Made by a program: the position numbers and the translations under genes
Shown here: positions 1 to 5,613 of the stretch, one piece after another
Position numbering within the stretch: the stretch's first letter is position 1
Layout of the letters: each line of letters opens with the position of its first letter
Notes under the pieces: generated by a model
Told to the model about the DNA's origin: nothing
What the model saw: only the letters and a program-made list of their open reading frames with translations
Database searches by the model: none
Source of the DNA: Halolactibacillus sp051746745
GTDB taxonomy: Bacteria > Bacillota > Bacilli > Bacillales > Amphibacillaceae
Length of the DNA stretch: 7,999 nt
Reading direction: 5' to 3'
NCBI GenBank assembly: GCA_051746745.1
Contig: JBNJFJ010000091.1
Coordinates: 1-7,999 of the forward strand

Positions 1-2
1 CG

Positions 3-188
3 ATAAATGTGACATGTTCTCTTTGTCATGAAGCATCATCTGACTATTTACAGTTGTACTACTTATCTATTTGTCCGGTTTGTGAGGAGAAGTTATTAAA
101 GCTAAAGCCAGAAACAAGTGAGTATCATTATCTTATCTATAAGTTAACCGACTGTCGAAAACGGCAACAACAAGCTTCCATCTCTTAA
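3..188 (+). CDS. csfB: Gin (CsfB), anti-sigma-G/E factor, 3' part (5' end outside window)
   Basis: Gin is a small zinc-binding protein that inhibits sigma-G, and sigma-E in some compartments, so that forespore and mother-cell programmes stay apart during sporulation. The visible 61 codons contain two CxxC pairs (CSLC at visible residues 5-8, CPVC at 24-27), the expected zinc-binding pattern. Between and after them the spacing, the aromatic LYYLSIC segment and the tail YHYLIYKL match the layout of B. subtilis CsfB (about 64 residues). No ATG with a ribosome binding site is visible. A GTG at 9 lies too close to the first Cys, so the true start is probably just upstream of the window. The gene ends in a basic, glutamine-rich tail and is followed at once by a terminator, so it is transcribed separately from yaaO. 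Its neighbour in B. subtilis would be xpaC; here it is yaaO. Family assignment rests on the motif and the gene order. Confidence 0.85.
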   Translation: MNVTCSLCHEASSDYLQLYYLSICPVCEEKLLKLKPETSEYHYLIYKLTDCRKRQQQASIS

Positions 189-194
189 CGCATG

Positions 195-241
195 ACCCTG
201 ATGTGACTTTTCGTATCATAAGTCACATCAGGGTTCTTTTT
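195..241 (+). terminator. Rho-independent terminator of csfB
   Basis: A perfect 15-bp stem (ACCCTGATGTGACTT at 195-209 pairing with 220-234) with a 10-nt loop is followed by TCTTTTTT-like sequence (235-241). It starts 7 nt after the csfB stop and isolates csfB from the downstream operon. Confidence 0.93.
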
Positions 242-245
242 GTAC

Positions 246-274
246 TTGTTTCACTATCCATTAAATGATATAAC
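246..274 (+). promoter_or_regulatory. Candidate sigma-A promoter for the yaaO operon
   Basis: TTGTTT (246-251) and TATAAC (269-274) are separated by 17 nt. The -10 matches consensus at 5 of 6 positions, the -35 only at 3 of 6. It lies just after the csfB terminator and would give a leader of about 70 nt before yaaO. A second TATAAT at 323-328 would start transcription inside the ribosome binding site and has no good -35, so I prefer the upstream pair. Prediction only. Confidence 0.4.
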
Positions 275-304
275 AAGAAAGAATCAAACAATGTAAATGA
301 ACAT

Positions 305-320
305 AACGATTTAAATCGTT
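305..320 (+). promoter_or_regulatory. Perfect 16-bp palindrome upstream of yaaO, possible operator
   Basis: AACGATTTAAATCGTT is a perfect inverted repeat with no spacer. It lies between the promoter candidate and the yaaO ribosome binding site and directly abuts a TATAAT (323-328). Its size and symmetry suit a dimeric repressor site. There is no T-run after it, so it is not a terminator. The binding protein cannot be identified from the sequence. Confidence 0.4.
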
Positions 321-350
321 GATATAATTGACAAGAGAGAGGAGCATTTG

Positions 351-1790
351 ATGTCAAAACAAAGACGCATGCCTTTATGGGAAAGAATCCAAGCGGTTGC
401 TAGTGAAGAGCCCGTGTCCTTTCACGTACCCGGACATAAAAACGGCCAAGTATTACCCCATGAATCATGGGAAGTATTTCGCGACGTGATGCGGTACGAC
501 TTAACTGAGTTACCTGGCTTAGATGATCTTCATCAAGCAGAAGACGTCATAGCTGAGGCCGAGACGTTAGCCCGTGAGTTTTTTGATAGTCGGGAGACTT
601 TCTTTTTAGTGAATGGTTCAACCGTTGGTAACTTAGCGATGATTCTTCAATCGGTCGCTATGGGTGATTATATTTTAGTCCCGAAAAATGTCCATAAATC
701 AGTCATTCATGGATTAGAACTAAGTGGTGCCCACCCCATCTTTATTGAACCAGACTATGATGCGTCATTAAATCGGGCGATGTTTCCGCGCCTAGCTGAT
801 GTCAGACAAGCTTTTAACACGTATCCTATTAAAGCGATGATCATCACTTATCCTGATTATTACGGAACAACAGGTGATTTGGCATCAATAATTACTTGTG
901 TACATGAACATAGTGCCCTCATGTTGGTGGATGAAGCACACGGGGTTCATTTCTCACTCAATCATCGAGACTTACCACCATCATCCTTATCACTCGGCGC
1001 CGACTTTGTCGTTCAGTCCGCCCATAAAATGGCACCGGCGTTAACACAAACGGCTTACTTACATATAGGAAAAGGTTACCAAGGTGACACAAGACAAATC
1101 AAACGCTATTTAGACATGCTGCAGTCGAGTAGCCCGTCATACTTACTGATGGCAAGCTTGGATGCTAGCCGCGCCTTCTTAGCATCACTCACGCGTCATG
1201 ACTTAGACCATGTTTTAGCCTCTGTTAAGGATATTAGAGCGGTGTTAAGCACATTGAATAGTGTTATCTTAATCGCATCTAATACGCAAACGGATCCATT
1301 AAAAATCACTTTAATGGTGCGTCCAGGTTACACGACAAATGCAATAGAAACAGCACTTCGGTCGCACAGTATTTATTTAGAATTTATAACGGATCAGCAT
1401 TTACTGTTTGTTCATGGACTAGCCCCGTTCACGGAGTTAGAAAAGTTACAACAAGCCGTGACAGACTTGAATCGCACATTAAAAAAAGAAGCGAAACATG
1501 ATACAATGAAGGTAGTAAGAAAAAAGGTCCGACAACCACTCACAGAACTGGCGCTTGATTATCAAACACTCAAAGCGTGCCAAGCGATTTTTGTCGCATT
1601 AGATGATGCGATTGATTGTATTGCTTTTGAATCAATTGTGCCATATCCACCTGGCATTCCGCTCGTATTAAAAGGGGAACGGATAACACGTGAAAAAATT
1701 GAGGAAATTAAGCAGCTAATAGCGGCTCAAGTGAATTTTCAAAATCAAGCCATCAGTGAGGGTGTTTTTGTCGTAAAGGAGATAGAATAG
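351..1790 (+). CDS. yaaO: PLP-dependent Orn/Lys/Arg decarboxylase family protein (YaaO)
   Basis: Fold-type I pyridoxal-phosphate enzyme of the SpeA/CadA-like basic amino acid decarboxylase family. The length, 479 residues, equals that of the short Gram-positive members, which lack the N-terminal wing domain of the enterobacterial enzymes. Counting from ATG 351: the HVPGHKNG signature is at 25-32, the NGSTVGN phosphate-binding loop near 88-94, DEAHG at 194-198 (Asp contacts the pyridine nitrogen, His stacks on the cofactor) and the Schiff-base lysine K226 in SAHKMAP. The C-terminal decarboxylase domain covers roughly 380-479 and contains the conserved PYPPGIP segment. Substrate (arginine, lysine or ornithine) cannot be decided from sequence; the B. 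subtilis paralogue SpeA is the arginine enzyme and YaaO is uncharacterised. An in-frame TTG at 348 exists, but AGGAG at 340-344 sits 6 nt from ATG 351 and only 3 nt from the TTG. The gene ends one base before tmk and carries the tmk ribosome binding site in its last codons. Confidence 0.93.
   Translation: MSKQRRMPLWERIQAVASEEPVSFHVPGHKNGQVLPHESWEVFRDVMRYDLTELPGLDDLHQAEDVIAEAETLAREFFDSRETFFLVNGSTVGNLAMILQSVAMGDYILVPKNVHKSVIHGLELSGAHPIFIEPDYDASLNRAMFPRLADVRQAFNTYPIKAMIITYPDYYGTTGDLASIITCVHEHSALMLVDEAHGVHFSLNHRDLPPSSLSLGADFVVQSAHKMAPALTQTAYLHIGKGYQGDTRQIKRYLDMLQSSSPSYLLMASLDASRAFLASLTRHDLDHVLASVKDIRAVLSTLNSVILIASNTQTDPLKITLMVRPGYTTNAIETALRSHSIYLEFITDQHLLFVHGLAPFTELEKLQQAVTDLNRTLKKEAKHDTMKVVRKKVRQPLTELALDYQTLKACQAIFVALDDAIDCIAFESIVPYPPGIPLVLKGERITREKIEEIKQLIAAQVNFQNQAISEGVFVVKEIE
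1479..1507 (+). promoter_or_regulatory. Possible internal promoter upstream of tmk (inside yaaO)
   Basis: TTAAAA (1479-1484), a 17-nt spacer and TACAAT (1502-1507) preceded by TG one base upstream form an extended -10 promoter-like sequence, about 285 bp before tmk. It lies in the part of yaaO that encodes a lysine-rich linker (KKEAKHD), where AT-rich sequence is expected anyway. It would let tmk-darA-yaaR be expressed without yaaO. Weak evidence. Confidence 0.27.
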
Positions 1791-1791
1791 C

Positions 1792-2421
1792 ATGAAAGGG
1801 ACATTTATTACATTTGAAGGCGGTGAAGGGGTAGGTAAATCAACCGTACTTGAACGGGTCGCAACGAAACTACGTGACCTAGATTATGATGTATTAACAA
1901 CACGTGAACCAGGTGGTATTCAAATCGCCGAAGCCATTCGAGAAGTGATTTTAGATACGAAGCATACGGCAATGGATGCTAAAACAGAAGCCCTACTCTA
2001 TGCAGCAGCCAGGCGTCAACATCTGGTGGAAAAAGTCATCCCAGCTCTTGAAAAAGGCAAGATTGTCTTATGTGACCGTTTTATCGATTCAAGTCTGGCT
2101 TATCAAGGTTATGCCAGAGGATTAGGCATTGATCAGATTTACACGATTAATGAATTTGCGATTGATACTTGTATGCCGTCACTGACACTGTGGTTTAAAC
2201 TAGATCCAGTCATGGGCTTAAAACGGATAGAAAAGAATCATGAGCGGGAACAAAACCGACTCGATTTAGAAACACTCGCCTTTCATGAGAAGGTCTATCA
2301 AGGCTATGAAATGCTAGCGGAACGATTTAGTGACCGGATTCAGCCAATACGCGCGGACTTTACTGTAGAAGAAGTTACAGAACTCGCATTAAATAAAGTA
2401 CTCAGTCATATCAATCAGTAA
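1792..2421 (+). CDS. tmk: Thymidylate kinase (dTMP kinase)
   Basis: Phosphorylates dTMP to dTDP with ATP, an essential cytoplasmic step in dTTP synthesis. At 209 residues it has the usual family length. Visible motifs are the P-loop GGEGVGKST (10-18), TREPGG (37-42, dTMP contact), the CDRFIDSSLAYQG block (94-106) containing the DR(F/Y) signature, and the LID segment HEREQNRLDLE (150-160). The P-loop carries no arginine at the position used in eukaryotic type I enzymes, whereas the LID carries Arg152 and Arg156, which suggests the bacterial type II arrangement. The ATG lies one base after the yaaO stop, and its ribosome binding site AAAGGAGAT (1775-1783) is inside the yaaO 3' end, so the two are probably translationally coupled. 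darA follows after 26 nt. Confidence 0.97.
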   Translation: MKGTFITFEGGEGVGKSTVLERVATKLRDLDYDVLTTREPGGIQIAEAIREVILDTKHTAMDAKTEALLYAAARRQHLVEKVIPALEKGKIVLCDRFIDSSLAYQGYARGLGIDQIYTINEFAIDTCMPSLTLWFKLDPVMGLKRIEKNHEREQNRLDLETLAFHEKVYQGYEMLAERFSDRIQPIRADFTVEEVTELALNKVLSHINQ

Positions 2422-2447
2422 ATGATAAAACAATGGAGGAATGGAAG

Positions 2448-2777
2448 ATGAAATTAATTATTGCGGTTATTCAAGATAAAGACAGTCACAGATTGATCGA
2501 TGCCTTAGCGGAAAAAGAATATAAAACGACAAAATTATCAACGACAGGTGGATTCCTAAAGGAAGGGAATACGACGTTAATGATCGGTTGTGAAGACAAG
2601 GAAGTAGACCAGGCGTTAGATATTATTAAACATAAATCAAGTCACCGTGAACAAATGGTGGCGCCGATCTCGCCAATGGGTGGCAATGCGGATTCATATA
2701 TCCCACGTCCAATTAATATTGAAGTCGGAGGCGCAACGGTCTTTGTCTTACCTGTCGATAACTTCTTCCAGTTCTAA
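2448..2777 (+). CDS. darA: DarA (YaaQ), PII-like cyclic di-AMP receptor
   Basis: A trimeric PII-like signalling protein (PstA in Staphylococcus) that binds cyclic di-AMP; its downstream partner is not settled. The 109-residue product has exactly the family length and is strongly conserved: MKLIIAVIQDKD at the start, STTGGFLKEGNTTLMIG (31-47), SPMGGNADSYIP (75-86) and the C-terminal GGATVFVLPVDNFFQF. Pocket residues known from the PstA/DarA structures that are kept include T28, F36, L37, N41, G47 and Q108. Positions 24-26 read EYK instead of the NFR that I recall in B. subtilis and S. aureus (see findings). An upstream in-frame ATG at 2433 overlaps the Shine-Dalgarno sequence TGGAGGA (2434-2440); with 7 nt between it and ATG 2448, the latter is the start. 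The gene sits 26 nt after tmk and 21 nt before yaaR, probably in one transcript. Confidence 0.95.
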   Translation: MKLIIAVIQDKDSHRLIDALAEKEYKTTKLSTTGGFLKEGNTTLMIGCEDKEVDQALDIIKHKSSHREQMVAPISPMGGNADSYIPRPINIEVGGATVFVLPVDNFFQF

Positions 2778-2798
2778 TATGTAAGGGGAGACGCGCAC

Positions 2799-3239
2799 AT
2801 GAAAATTAATAAAGATATTTTAAATCAAATTGAAAAAAGCCAACGACAACAACCCCTTCCCCCATCGAAGTCGGTTGATTTTCAAAAGCTCGTCCAAACC
2901 CAAGCCGATAAGCTGCGGTCTTACCCTCTTGAGCAACAGCTTGAGGAAATTAAAAAGCAAGGTGATAAACTGGTTCGTTACCGGACGCTGAGAGAGATGG
3001 CCAAGTATAAACGGATGGTGAAGAGCTTTATTAAAGATGCGACATCGAAAGGGCTTGATTTAAGTCATCATCACAGTTTTAACTTTGAAGGCACGAATCG
3101 ACAGCTGCATATCGTTAAAACGATTGATGAGAAGCTCATGGAAATGACCGAGCAAATCACGACTGATGGTGCGCGTTCGATTGACTTACTCGGATTAATT
3201 GGTGAGATTAAAGGATTATTGATTAATTTGTATTCCTAA
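2799..3239 (+). CDS. yaaR: YaaR family protein (DUF327), unknown function
   Basis: Matches the YaaR family (DUF327), which is found in Bacillales in this same position between darA and holB. The length, 146 residues, is that of B. subtilis YaaR. The protein is charged and soluble, with no signal peptide or membrane segment. Residues 1-25 are polar with a proline run (LPPSK), and 30-145 look mostly helical (repeated heptad-like hydrophobics). The segment YRTLREMAKYKRMVKSFIKDA (about 61-81) is the most recognisable family part. The biochemical role is unknown. ATG 2799 has a good ribosome binding site, AAGGGGAG (2783-2790), 8 nt upstream. It is followed by a hairpin with a T-run, so it may end the yaaO-tmk-darA-yaaR segment. 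Confidence 0.92.
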   Translation: MKINKDILNQIEKSQRQQPLPPSKSVDFQKLVQTQADKLRSYPLEQQLEEIKKQGDKLVRYRTLREMAKYKRMVKSFIKDATSKGLDLSHHHSFNFEGTNRQLHIVKTIDEKLMEMTEQITTDGARSIDLLGLIGEIKGLLINLYS

Positions 3240-3257
3240 AACAATTAAGACAAGAAA

Positions 3258-3268
3258 TATGCTAAAAT
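3258..3268 (+). promoter_or_regulatory. Candidate extended -10 promoter for holB
   Basis: TATGCTAAAAT contains the TRTGn extension typical of Bacillus promoters in front of TAAAAT (3263-3268). There is no convincing -35 at 16-18 nt, which extended -10 promoters can tolerate. Transcription would begin near 3275, immediately before the hairpin at 3283. Confidence 0.38.
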
Positions 3269-3282
3269 AACGGAAGAACGTG

Positions 3283-3313
3283 AGAGTGACGATCACTGAT
3301 CTCACTCTTTTTT
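3283..3313 (+). terminator. Hairpin with T-run between yaaR and holB (terminator or attenuator)
   Basis: AGAGTGA (3283-3289) pairs with TCACTCT (3302-3308). Above a single bulged C, GATC pairs with GATC around a 3-nt loop, giving 11 bp in all. A run of six T follows (3308-3313). It lies 44 nt after the yaaR stop and only 8 nt before the GGAGG of holB, so it could stop the upstream transcript or act as a leader attenuator for holB. Confidence 0.72.
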
Positions 3314-3329
3314 AACACGTGGAGGTTAG

Positions 3330-4325
3330 GTGGCTTTTATGCAACGTTTTGAAGAACTCGAACAGATCCAGCCAGTGGCTGTTAAGATGTTAAAAAAAAT
3401 GATCAATCATAACCGTATTGCGCATGCATACTTAATTCATGGTGACCCAGGCACGAAAAAACGGGCCATTGCCGAAACGCTTGCGCTTCGATTGTTCTGC
3501 CGGGAAACAGCGACAGCTGAACCGTGTCTCACATGCCGGGATTGTAAACGTGTCATGTCTGGTAACCATCCAGATTTACACTGGATCAAACCGGATGGGT
3601 TATCCATCAAAAAAGAACAGATTGAAGCACTTCAGCGTGAATTTATTTATTCAGGTGTTGAATCTAATCGGAAAGTCTATGTGATTGAAGATGCCGATCT
3701 AATGACGGTGAATGCAAGTAACCGCTTGTTGAAGTTTTTAGAAGAGCCGAGTCAAGAGACAACCGCGATTCTTCTGACGAAGAATCAACAACAACTCTTA
3801 GATACCATTCGCTCGAGATGTCAAGTGATTGCGCTACGTCCTTTATCAGGGAAAGCCATAGAGACCGCGTTAATCGAAGACGGGATCACAAAAGAAAATG
3901 CCCGGATTTTTCAAGCGATTGCCCCGCAATTAGAGGAAGCAAAAGCGTTAGATCAAGATGAGTGGTTTGCAGAAGCACGAAAATTAATGGTACAATTAGT
4001 AGGTATGCTGATAGATAAACCGCAGGAAACGTTGTTATTTATAGAAAAACATTGGATGCAACACTTTAATGATCGCGATAAATTGTTGCTCGGTTTAGAT
4101 TTATTATTATTATGGTTTAAAGATCTTATGTACTTACACATCGGTGACACAGAACACACGGTGTTACTCAGCTACCAAGCTGAGCTAGAACGAGTAAGCT
4201 TACGTTATACAAGAAAAGATCTTGTCGCGATTCTTTCAGCGATTACATCCGCAAAACAGAAACTCAATCAACATACCCATCCAACTCTTGTGATGGAACA
4301 ACTAACACTGCAGATGCAGAGGTGA
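3330..4325 (+). CDS. holB: DNA polymerase III subunit delta' (clamp loader)
   Basis: The delta' subunit of the clamp-loader complex that places the beta clamp on DNA. The AAA+ core covers about 1-210. A degenerate P-loop (GDPGTKKR, 38-45) lacks the GK[ST] motif, as expected for the non-ATPase delta' subunit. Four cysteines (C57, C66, C69, C72) form the zinc module of this family, followed by GNHPDLHWIKPDGLSIK (78-94). LLKFLEEPS (133-141) and SRC (162-164, the sensor/arginine-finger region shared with DnaX-type subunits) are present. The C-terminal collar domain is about 215-331. Length 331 is normal (B. subtilis about 329). Start choice: GTG 3330 lies 4 nt after GGAGG (3321-3325), while ATG 3339 is 13 nt away; the first residues MAF resemble the MAI start of B. 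subtilis HolB, so GTG is preferred with doubt. ricT begins 6 nt after the stop. Confidence 0.94.
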   Translation: MAFMQRFEELEQIQPVAVKMLKKMINHNRIAHAYLIHGDPGTKKRAIAETLALRLFCRETATAEPCLTCRDCKRVMSGNHPDLHWIKPDGLSIKKEQIEALQREFIYSGVESNRKVYVIEDADLMTVNASNRLLKFLEEPSQETTAILLTKNQQQLLDTIRSRCQVIALRPLSGKAIETALIEDGITKENARIFQAIAPQLEEAKALDQDEWFAEARKLMVQLVGMLIDKPQETLLFIEKHWMQHFNDRDKLLLGLDLLLLWFKDLMYLHIGDTEHTVLLSYQAELERVSLRYTRKDLVAILSAITSAKQKLNQHTHPTLVMEQLTLQMQR

Positions 4326-4331
4326 ATATAA

Positions 4332-5150
4332 ATGATAGAAGTGATCGGTGTCAGATTTAAAAAAGTGGGGAAAATATATTATTTTGATCCTGCTAACCTT
4401 CAGATAAATAAAGACGATTACGTCATCGTCGAAACCGCACGTGGCGTTGAATTTGGTAAAGTCGTGCTAGAAAAGAAACAAGTAGAGGAAACCGATGTCG
4501 TCTTACCACTTAAAAAAGTCATCCGTCTGGCTACGGAAAAAGACAAACATATCGTATTAGAAAATAAAGAAAACGCCAAAGAAGCCTATCTTACGTGTGA
4601 AAAGAAGATCAAGGCACATAAGCTTGATATGAACTTAGTGGATGTCGAGTATACGTTTGACCGCAATAAAGTCATCTTTTATTTTACCGCAGATGGCCGC
4701 GTCGACTTCCGAGAACTCGTAAAAGATTTAGCTTCCGTATTTAAAACCCGGATTGAACTACGTCAAATTGGTGTGAGAGATGAGGCGAAGTTACTCGGTG
4801 GTATTGGACCGTGTGGCCGGATGCTGTGTTGTTCAACCTTTTTAGGTGACTTTGAACCGGTGTCGATTAAGATGGCGAAAGATCAAAACCTGTCCCTTAA
4901 CCCAACTAAAATCTCAGGGTTATGTGGCCGGTTAATGTGCTGCTTAAAATATGAAAATGACGAGTACGAACAAGCCAAGCGCGAACTGCCAGATGTGGGT
5001 AAAAAGCTAACGACACCACTTGGACGAGGGCGTGTTGTTGGATTAAATATTTTAGAACGCATCATTCAAGTCGATATTAAAGAACTTGAACGTGTCGTTG
5101 AATATACGTTAGACGAACTGATTGAAGCAGGCGCTCTAACAACGTCATAA
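4332..5150 (+). CDS. ricT: RicT (YaaT), PSP1-domain subunit of the RicAFT Fe-S complex
   Basis: RicT forms a complex with RicA (YmcA) and RicF (YlbF), also called the Y-complex. It assists RNase Y in maturing certain operon mRNAs and is needed for normal sporulation, competence and biofilm formation; the complex carries [4Fe-4S] clusters. The 272-residue length is normal. The PSP1 domain spans about 1-210, with VIGVRFKKVGKIYYFDP at the start. Cysteines lie at 89, in CGRMLCC (161, 166, 167) and in CGRLMCC (198, 203, 204), the two conserved CGRxxCC blocks. A short C-terminal extension (220-272) is family-typical. The ribosome binding site AGAGGTGA (4318-4325) overlaps the holB stop, so holB and ricT are probably translationally coupled. 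yabA follows after 21 nt. Confidence 0.96.
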   Translation: MIEVIGVRFKKVGKIYYFDPANLQINKDDYVIVETARGVEFGKVVLEKKQVEETDVVLPLKKVIRLATEKDKHIVLENKENAKEAYLTCEKKIKAHKLDMNLVDVEYTFDRNKVIFYFTADGRVDFRELVKDLASVFKTRIELRQIGVRDEAKLLGGIGPCGRMLCCSTFLGDFEPVSIKMAKDQNLSLNPTKISGLCGRLMCCLKYENDEYEQAKRELPDVGKKLTTPLGRGRVVGLNILERIIQVDIKELERVVEYTLDELIEAGALTTS

Positions 5151-5171
5151 TGTGAAAAGGTGGTGGGTGTG

Positions 5172-5540
5172 ATGAACATGAATAGAAAAGAAGTGTTTGA
5201 ACAAGTGTCGGATATGGAAGAACAGATTGGTCAACTGTATCAACAGCTAGGGGATTTAAAAACACATTTAAGTGAATTACTAGAAGAAAATCATCGATTG
5301 GCGCATGAGAATCATCACCTACGTCAACGCCTCGATCAATCGATTGAAGAAACAGCTGAGCGTGATCAACAAAAAGAAACAACAGAACGACGCACGGTAG
5401 ACAATATCGGGGAGGGTTATGACAACTTAGCGCGTCTATATGAAGAAGGTTTTCATATATGTAATGTGCACTTTGGAAGCCCAAGACAGAATGAAGATTG
5501 TTTATTCTGTTTATCGTTCTTGAATAAGACAAAAGATTAA
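5172..5540 (+). CDS. yabA: YabA, replication initiation control protein
   Basis: YabA restrains over-initiation by binding DnaA and the beta clamp DnaN. The N-terminal half (about 1-70) is a coiled coil (VSDMEEQIGQLYQQLGDLK, then LLEENHRL), which forms the tetramer stalk. A variable charged linker (60-78) leads to the conserved DNIGEGYDNLARLYEEGFHIC block. The C-terminal zinc module uses H95/C97 (HICNVH) and C110/C113 (CLFC). The length, 122 residues, compares with 119 in B. subtilis. Several in-frame starts exist (GTG 5160, 5163 and 5169; ATG 5172 and 5178). AAGGTGG (5157-5163) lies 8 nt from ATG 5172, and the GTGs at 5160-5163 fall inside this Shine-Dalgarno sequence, so 5172 is chosen. It follows ricT closely and ends before a hairpin with a T-run. 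Confidence 0.94.
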   Translation: MNMNRKEVFEQVSDMEEQIGQLYQQLGDLKTHLSELLEENHRLAHENHHLRQRLDQSIEETAERDQQKETTERRTVDNIGEGYDNLARLYEEGFHICNVHFGSPRQNEDCLFCLSFLNKTKD

Positions 5541-5547
5541 ATAGAAT
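5520..5547 (+). promoter_or_regulatory. Candidate sigma-A promoter for yabB-yazA-rsmI
   Basis: TTGAAT (5520-5525), a 16-nt spacer and TAGAAT (5542-5547) match consensus at 4 of 6 and 5 of 6 positions. The promoter overlaps the yabA 3' end and would start transcription near 5554, at the foot of the hairpin that precedes yabB. Confidence 0.38.
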
Positions 5548-5552
5548 AAAAC

Positions 5553-5594
5553 AAAAAAGGCTGGGGATCTTCTTATAGATGCCAGTCTTTTTTT
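5553..5594 (+). terminator. Hairpin with T-run between yabA and yabB
   Basis: GGCTGG (5559-5564) pairs with CCAGTC (5582-5587) including one G-T wobble. An inner ATCT/AGAT helix extends it, A-run and T-run flanks lengthen the base, and seven T follow (5588-5594). The yabB Shine-Dalgarno AAGGAGGT begins at the next base. It is probably a partial terminator or attenuator, since yabB has no room for a promoter after it. Confidence 0.8.
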
Positions 5595-5613
5595 AAGGAG
5601 GTACGGTGCGCGT

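Noticed and set aside
323..328. TATAAT just before yaaO as its -10 element
   Set aside because: Transcription would start near 335, inside the ribosome binding site, and no -35 is present at 16-18 nt. Kept only as context for the palindrome.
3439..3470. Degenerate P-loop in HolB read as an inactivating mutation
   Set aside because: The delta' subunit normally lacks a working ATP site, so this is the expected state and not damage.
3439..3684. Open frame of 81 codons on the + strand within holB
   Set aside because: A frame-shifted reading of holB with low-complexity basic composition and no family resemblance; holB itself is intact.
3953..4159. Short - strand open frame opposite holB
   Set aside because: Asn/Ser-rich composition typical of antisense reading through AT-rich codons, with no ribosome binding site.
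4883..5065. Short - strand open frame opposite ricT
   Set aside because: Shadow of the conserved RicT coding sequence; no start signal or motif.
5077..5532. Open frame of 151 codons on the - strand opposite yabA
   Set aside because: It is the antisense shadow of yabA and the end of ricT. There is no ribosome binding site and no recognisable motif, while the + strand gene is a clear family match.
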